From: Acrasis kona
Taxonomy: Eukaryota; Heterolobosea; Eutetramitea; Acrasida; Acrasidae
Reading direction: 5' to 3'
DNA length: 64,000 nucleotides
NCBI GenBank assembly: GCA_026419775.2
Contig: JAOPGA020001336.1
Span: 1 to 64,000, forward strand
The notes under the pieces were generated by a model, which saw nothing but the letters and a program-made list of their open reading frames with translations, did not search any database and was not told the origin of the DNA. The position numbers and the translations under genes are program-made. Shown one piece after another: positions 58,943 to 64,000 of this stretch. The first letter of the stretch is position 1. The number at the start of each line of letters is the position of its first letter.

Positions 58943-61900
58943 TCACTGTGTCAGTACCTGTCCTCTTAGGTAGATTACAAGTTCGTAGGGGTTGTTGGTG
59001 TATGGATCTTTTGCTGTACATTTCAACGTGGTCTCTATCCATGCATCGATACCTTCTATTTGGACCTGATCAATGGTGGCTTGAGTGGGACAGAATTTGA
59101 TGTTGATGGACTTTTTGGATCCAGATTCTAACGTCCCTTTGGATGGATCGATGGAAAATCCGTTCGAAATGTCTTGATCGCTCAGCGAATCAAACACATA
59201 ATCAGTTTTTACTGTGGTGCTGGATTGCTTTGATTTTGTCAGTCCAATCTCCAACACTATGGTGTGGGTTTCTCCCAGTTTTACATTACAAAAAGCATAT
59301 TCTAATTCTTGTTTCGATTTGGTCTGAGCTTGTCGAATAGAAGCAAATGGATCCTCAAACAAAAAGGCCTCCTCGTCTTCATGGATGAAGAGAGGTGCCA
59401 ACGGTTTATTAATTACATTCTCTTCGACAAAAGCTTCTTCCTCCTCTGCTTTGACCTGCTTAGTCCTTTGACCCTGCTTGATGGGTGACTTATTTCGATC
59501 CTGCGTCTTGTTCGATTCCAGTTTACTCGCTTCAACAACCGTCTTGCTGTTCACATCCAATATACAATAAATACCAACATCCCAAGCCCTACCAAGCAAA
59601 TTAATCTTCTTCTTGTGTATGGCTCCACCGTAACTCAGTGTCATCAACGACTTGAATTCCTTATCACAGGTGTGGTCGGGTTTAAATGTTATTTTTACTT
59701 GCACCTTATCATCACAAGCAATACTTCCATTACAAGGTGTCACCGAGAAGGCATTGACACCATTATGGTTGACTGGATGAGTAAACCTCTTATCGAACTC
59801 GATATGAAACGATATTGGCATTTCGCTTCCATGGTTTTGTAACGTCATCACCTCCTCCCTGACATCACCAACGGTCACATCGCCCATGTTCAAACTATTA
59901 CCCTCCATAGCATGAACATCATGATTAGAAGAGAATTGTACGCTCATTCGAGGCACCTGACCAGATCCACACAACATCAACTGTGCGTTATTAGTGTTGG
60001 TGGATAAAATCTCCAATCGAGTGCTACTCTCTTGGCTCTGAGATGGTTTGAAACAAATCGTAACGGGCACACAAGCACCGTCACGAACAAGAATACTAGT
60101 ATTAGGTAATGGATCAGAAACAGAAAAACAAGAATCAATCATATTACGGTCCTGCAGAACAATTTTGGTTCGATTGCCGCTGTGGTTGGTTATATAAACA
60201 GTTTTCAAGTGAGCGTGATGTAACGCAACGGTACCAAAGTGAATAGAGTCCAAGTGCACTTGTTGCTCTTGATTAGCGGTCATGGCAGCGGTGGTATTGG
60301 CGTCGTCTAATGGTTTTGTTTCCGAAATGATCAAGCTGGCCATGACCAACGTGGCATGTACTTGCAAGAAGATGCAACCCAATTCATAGTCACGTATCAC
60401 ACAAGGTATCACGAAGCTCTTGTGTCTGCTCCATGGTTCATTCTCTCCGCTGCACTCCCAATCCTTGAATAGATCCAGCGACGAAGGAGTGACTACATTG
60501 GTCGTCGTATCCGCGCCCAACAAAGTATCCAATGAATGTTCATCGGGTACCTTTATTTCAATCTCATCCTCTTCTTGCTTTGATTTCATTTTTTTTTACA
60601 GCAGAAGCCTTCTTTGGCGAAGTTGGTTTCTTCGTAGGTGATTTCGACTTGTTACCGCCGCCAACTACTGCTCCATCCACAAGATGATGATGATCGGATG
60701 GAACGGGTGAAGAATGACTCAACTCCTTATGAATCTACTACCAATGGTTTTGGCGCAGTGAATTTCATGGTGGCGAACGTACTTGATTTGGGTGCGATGA
60801 CTCCGCTGGGCACATCGAACACGATACCGCTGTCCATGGGCGGCACCAATCGATAATGACGTTCCTTCTTGGTCACGTTGATCAACTCCACCGCTCTCTC
60901 ATGATAATCACCCACCGCAACGCTTGCCAACTTCAAGTGATTGACTGCGAATCGAACTGGCGGCTGTACGCCCGATGCAGTACAAGGTATGGTCAATATT
61001 TGATTTCTATCCGTTTTGATGGCCAATTTAAAGTGATAGTCGATGGCAGCCCTCGCAGACATTTCTACGCGTAGGTCCAAGCACTCCTTTGCTAATATAA
61101 CGCCGAATCCATCCTCCGGGTGCACCCTAATCTCTGGCGGAACGTTTACGAATCCAAACCTTTGACTCAAACAAGAATGATTGGTCATTTTAATGTTCAC
61201 GCTGATGGATTCGTCGACGCTACATTCGCCAAAGTGTATGATGCCCGGTTCGATGGATATGCCCGACGTGGTGATGGTGGCCATGAAATCAAACACGACG
61301 GGCATCGCTTGATCAGGCACGCGAATCACGATGGGCCACTTTGATCCTGCCGTCGCCATCGGTAAAAATCTCCATCGCAATCGCTCAATATATCAGCGCC
61401 AGGTCTAAATTTCATTTGTACCACCAATGGTTTATCGGTCTGTACGAATCCAGTTTTGGGCACGAAGCACAAGTGTTTTTTGAGTGATTTGGGTGCTTTG
61501 AACTGACACCTCATCGAATTGGTTCCTCTGTTGTGCACCAGAATGGTGTCCCTGTATAAAGTATCGACGTAGCACGTCTTCATGTCGAATGCATTCTTTT
61601 CCAAATAAACGCTCACGTCCCTCGCTTTGCCCACCAGTCGCAATTCGATGGGAGGCGTTTGTTGATCGTCGTCGAATAGAATGATCAATTGGCTGTGGAA
61701 CGGACCAGGTGTCTTTGGAGAGAAGGTGACTTGTATCGAAGCGGAAGAAAACTTTGGTACGTAACCACTGGTACACGACACGTTCAACACTCGATCGTCT
61801 TGTTGCGAATTCTTGGTCATGACGGCATGTAATTGAATGGCATCGCCAGTCAATCGAAAGCACGTATCCAACGCACCGCCGTTATGAATCTTGATGGTGC

Positions 61901-63835
61901 TGGTGTTGGATTCTGCCAATACGACCGTGCCCAAATCAAGCACCTGTTCGGGAACGGTTTCGATCCTTACCTTCTTGGTCAAACACTTGATGGGTATGCT
62001 AAAGTAACCGGTCTGCGCCACGAATGGCATCTCGTCTTCGATATCCACCAGCGTTCTCGGCGAGAATTTGATGCGAATCGTACAGGTGGTTCCTGCGCTC
62101 ATTTGACCCGGCAATGTGTATTCGACGTCGAACAGGTCCTTTATTTCTGGCCTCAGATCCAACACTTTGAAAGTATTAAAAGTATAGGACACGTTGGTGA
62201 CGACGATTTTGCATTCGTAAGTACGACCCAATTCGAAATCCAAAAATGAAATGATTTTTGGATCGGGCATGAATGCTTGTCCCTTGAATTCCTTCCCCCA
62301 TACCACTTGTTTTTGGATGATGTTTTGTTTGGATTTGATTTTTGCATTTTCCAAAAAAGTCTTTTCTAATTTTGATAATTCTCTCGTTTTGATCTTTGCG
62401 GTTGATTTGTTTTTTTTAATGTTCTTTTCGTTCCATAGGCCCGATATTTCTGGTTGAGCCAATTCTTGATCTGATTCTTGATCGTCGTCTCTTGCGATGA
62501 TGCGATCGGGTGCGGTGCTCGCTCTCTTGGTGGAATCTTGTTGGTCGTCGTTATCGTAGTTGGGCAACAAGTTGGTGTCGTAGGAAACGTCCGGATATTG
62601 TTTTTTTTTCTTTTCGAGGAATAGAGGATTGGTTTGGTGGGTGTGACCTAGTCCGAATTTCCAATCCTTGTGCGGCAACATGACCGTGCTCGGATGGATT
62701 TGATCTTGCTTTCCTAACGGGTCGATGATTTCCACTCGGTCGAGCGTCTTGTCGCGAATGTATTTTGTGTTTTGGTCGTTGCGTGCTGCTTGGCTGGTTG
62801 TTTTGAAGAAGGAACGAATCGTATTTTTATGAACGTCTTGTTTTTGTTTTTGACGATCTTCGAATTCCAACTCGTACTGAAGTTTGTTTGCGATTTGTTC
62901 GATTCTTGATTCTTGATTTTTTTTGAATGCGTCCTGCATGTTTTGTATTTTTTGTTTGATTTCGCGCTCGCGTATCACTCGTTCTGGATTTCCTCCTTGA
63001 CTTGTGATTTTTGATAATTCTTCTTGCTCTGCTGCTTTTGTGAGTTGTTCTTGTTTTAATTTGCGTTCGTTGCGTGCTTTGATTTGAGCTTTGGCCTCCT
63101 CGGTGTGCTTGTTGAGTTCGATCATTGCGTTTTGTTTTCGTTCGGCTTCGCTTTTGGAATGTTCCTCTGATTGTTGCATTGCCACGAGGAAGGGCTTTGT
63201 TTGCTGCAGTCGCTGAAGCGCTAGTTTTCTTCCTCGCTTTGCTTCTTGGATGGCATCGTGTAGTTTTTGTATTTGTTCGGTCTGAGCCCTCGTGAGCGAC
63301 TTCTCCATTTGTTTGTGCTTTCGATCTAGTGATTTTAGTTTCTCTGCACCCTTCTTTTGTCTATATTCCTCTATCAGACGTTTTTCCTCAATCTCCATTT
63401 GTTCTTGTCTGTGAATGTCCTTTTCGGCCGGTTCATTCTCTTCACATGTGAATTGAATTTCGTTATAATCGCTTTGAGCCCTGGCTAAATCGATTTGTAC
63501 TTGTTTATAAGCATCCGAAAGTTTTTCTGTAAGTACTTTGCACTGTTAATGGTTAGATTGTAATATCTTCTTTGTAACAAACATCTTGTAATTTGATGGA
63601 AGCATCCATCTTTTGTTGGGAACTAACAAACTTGGTAGAACTGAACAGCATTTGATGATAATTAAAAGCTTCTTCGTACAATTGATTCGCATTTTCTAAT
63701 CTCTCATTTGTGACGGTGACCTTGATTGAATTTATAGTCGAATGTAAAAAATAATTGTACTTTTGTTTCCATTTCTTTTAGATACTTCGATTTTTGAAGC
63801 TTTAAAATTTTACATTCTTCAATGTCTACAACCAT
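58943..63835 (-). CDS. CFAP74: CFAP74 axonemal central-apparatus protein, with apparent frameshifts
   Basis: CFAP74 (FAP74) belongs to the C1d projection of the ciliary central pair. Exons 63835-63761, 63720-63583 (40-nt introns) and 63542 onward encode a long coiled coil (LENANQLYEEAFNYHQ, EEYRQKKGAEKLKSLDRKHK) followed by MSP/ASH-type beta domains: FGLGHTHQTNPLFL, IISFLDFELGRTYECKIVV, YTLPGQMSAGTTCTIRIKFS, LDLGTVVLAESNTSTIKIHN. Past about 61395 the frame changes: conserved sequence moves through three frames between 61395 and 61330, again between about 60745 and 60715, and near the A-run at 60592-60600, before the C-terminal ASH part ends at 58943 (NMGDVTVGDVREEVMTL). Either assembly indels or real decay. 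No credible introns explain the breaks. Confidence 0.8.
63543..63582 (-). other. Intron 2 of CFAP74 (40 nt)
   Basis: Minus strand GTTTGTTACA...CCATTAACAG with TCTAAC, phase 0. Confidence 0.8.
63721..63760 (-). other. Intron 1 of CFAP74 (40 nt)
   Basis: Minus strand GTACAATTAT...CAATCAAG, phase 0. Confidence 0.75.
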
Positions 63836-63844
63836 TAAAAACAA

Positions 63845-64000
63845 TCAAATGTTTTGAATACAATTTTTTAATCTCCTTCTATCTCTAGCTTGCTCCCGCG
63901 TTTCCTTATTTTTAAAACACGTTATAATACCGCCAGGCATAATGTACTTTTCAACACCATTCGCTTGGGTTGATAGCTCGCCTTGTTCGCTTTGCTCAAC
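63845..64000 (-). CDS. 3' end of an unidentified gene, cut by the window edge
   Basis: A minus-strand frame open from the right edge to TGA at 63845-63847 encodes 51 residues, hydrophilic, with GVEKYIMPGGIITCFKNKET and a basic end ARDRRRLKNCIQNI. Only 9 bp separate its stop from the CFAP74 ATG. It could instead be an upstream CFAP74 exon joined by an undetected splice, but the stop codon argues against this. No family can be assigned from the fragment. Confidence 0.5.
   Translation of the reverse strand, partial: VEQSEQGELSTQANGVEKYIMPGGIITCFKNKETREQARDRRRLKNCIQNI

Noticed and set aside
1-64000. CRISPR arrays, operons, rRNA genes, bacterial ribosome binding sites
   Set aside because: None was seen; the intron-containing genes and tRNA show a eukaryotic nuclear sequence.

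Overview
This is a stretch of a compact, AT-rich nuclear genome from a flagellated or ciliated unicellular eukaryote. The evidence is a polymerase III tRNA-Lys gene with internal A and B boxes, more than 35 spliceosomal introns of about 35-45 nt with GT..AG ends (often with a CTAAC-type branch site just upstream of the acceptor), AATAAA signals that overlap or directly follow stop codons, and eukaryote-specific proteins: a SWR1-type remodeller, eIF3f, PAT1, LUC7, a UBE2J-type E2, a Qc-SNARE, COX20-like, a ZnT6-like protein and the axonemal protein CFAP74. The standard genetic code is used. I cannot place the species; a free-living heterotrophic protist with RGS and receptor-like TKL-kinase signalling fits. 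Splicing the predicted introns restores whole-codon reading frames in almost every multi-exon gene, which is the main support for the models.

Layout. 1-6.5 kb is a decayed, repeat-bearing accessory region: an unrecognised ORF, a frameshifted zinc-finger-like relic, direct repeats, a broken gene of the poxvirus VP39 type (cap 2'-O-methyltransferase, typical of giant DNA viruses), a DDE-transposase fragment and other broken ORFs. 6.5-15.3 kb holds an LRR-like protein, PAT1, an MFS transporter, a tRNA-Lys with a 10-nt D-loop insertion, and a GUP1/HHAT-like MBOAT protein. 15.5-21.6 kb has a SANT/Q-rich protein and a SWR1/p400-family ATPase in tandem. 22-31 kb has a UBE2J-like E2, a coiled-coil protein, a LIM protein with SHOCT-like repeats, an aquaporin, an SDR protein, an RGS-START protein and an RCC1-repeat protein. 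31.8-44.3 kb has a WDR20-like protein and eIF3f (sharing a palindromic stop), a ZnT6-like protein, an EF-hand protein, several coiled-coil proteins, an MPN protein, an RIIa/adenylate-kinase-like protein, PPP1R11 and LUC7. 44.5-50.6 kb has an RCC1-EGF-TM-kinase receptor and a macro-rhodanese-DUSP protein. 50.7-53 kb is poorly resolved. 53-64 kb has an ER-retained LRR protein, a Qc-SNARE, a coiled-coil protein, COX20-like, phosphoglucomutase-2, CFAP74 (several apparent frameshifts) and the tail of one more gene.

Genes lie on both strands with gaps often below 100 bp, and neighbours are mostly functionally unrelated. The clear functional pairing is the SWR1-type ATPase beside the SANT protein, which together resemble the two halves of one EP400/PIE1-like protein. 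No CRISPR, operon, rRNA or intact mobile element is seen.
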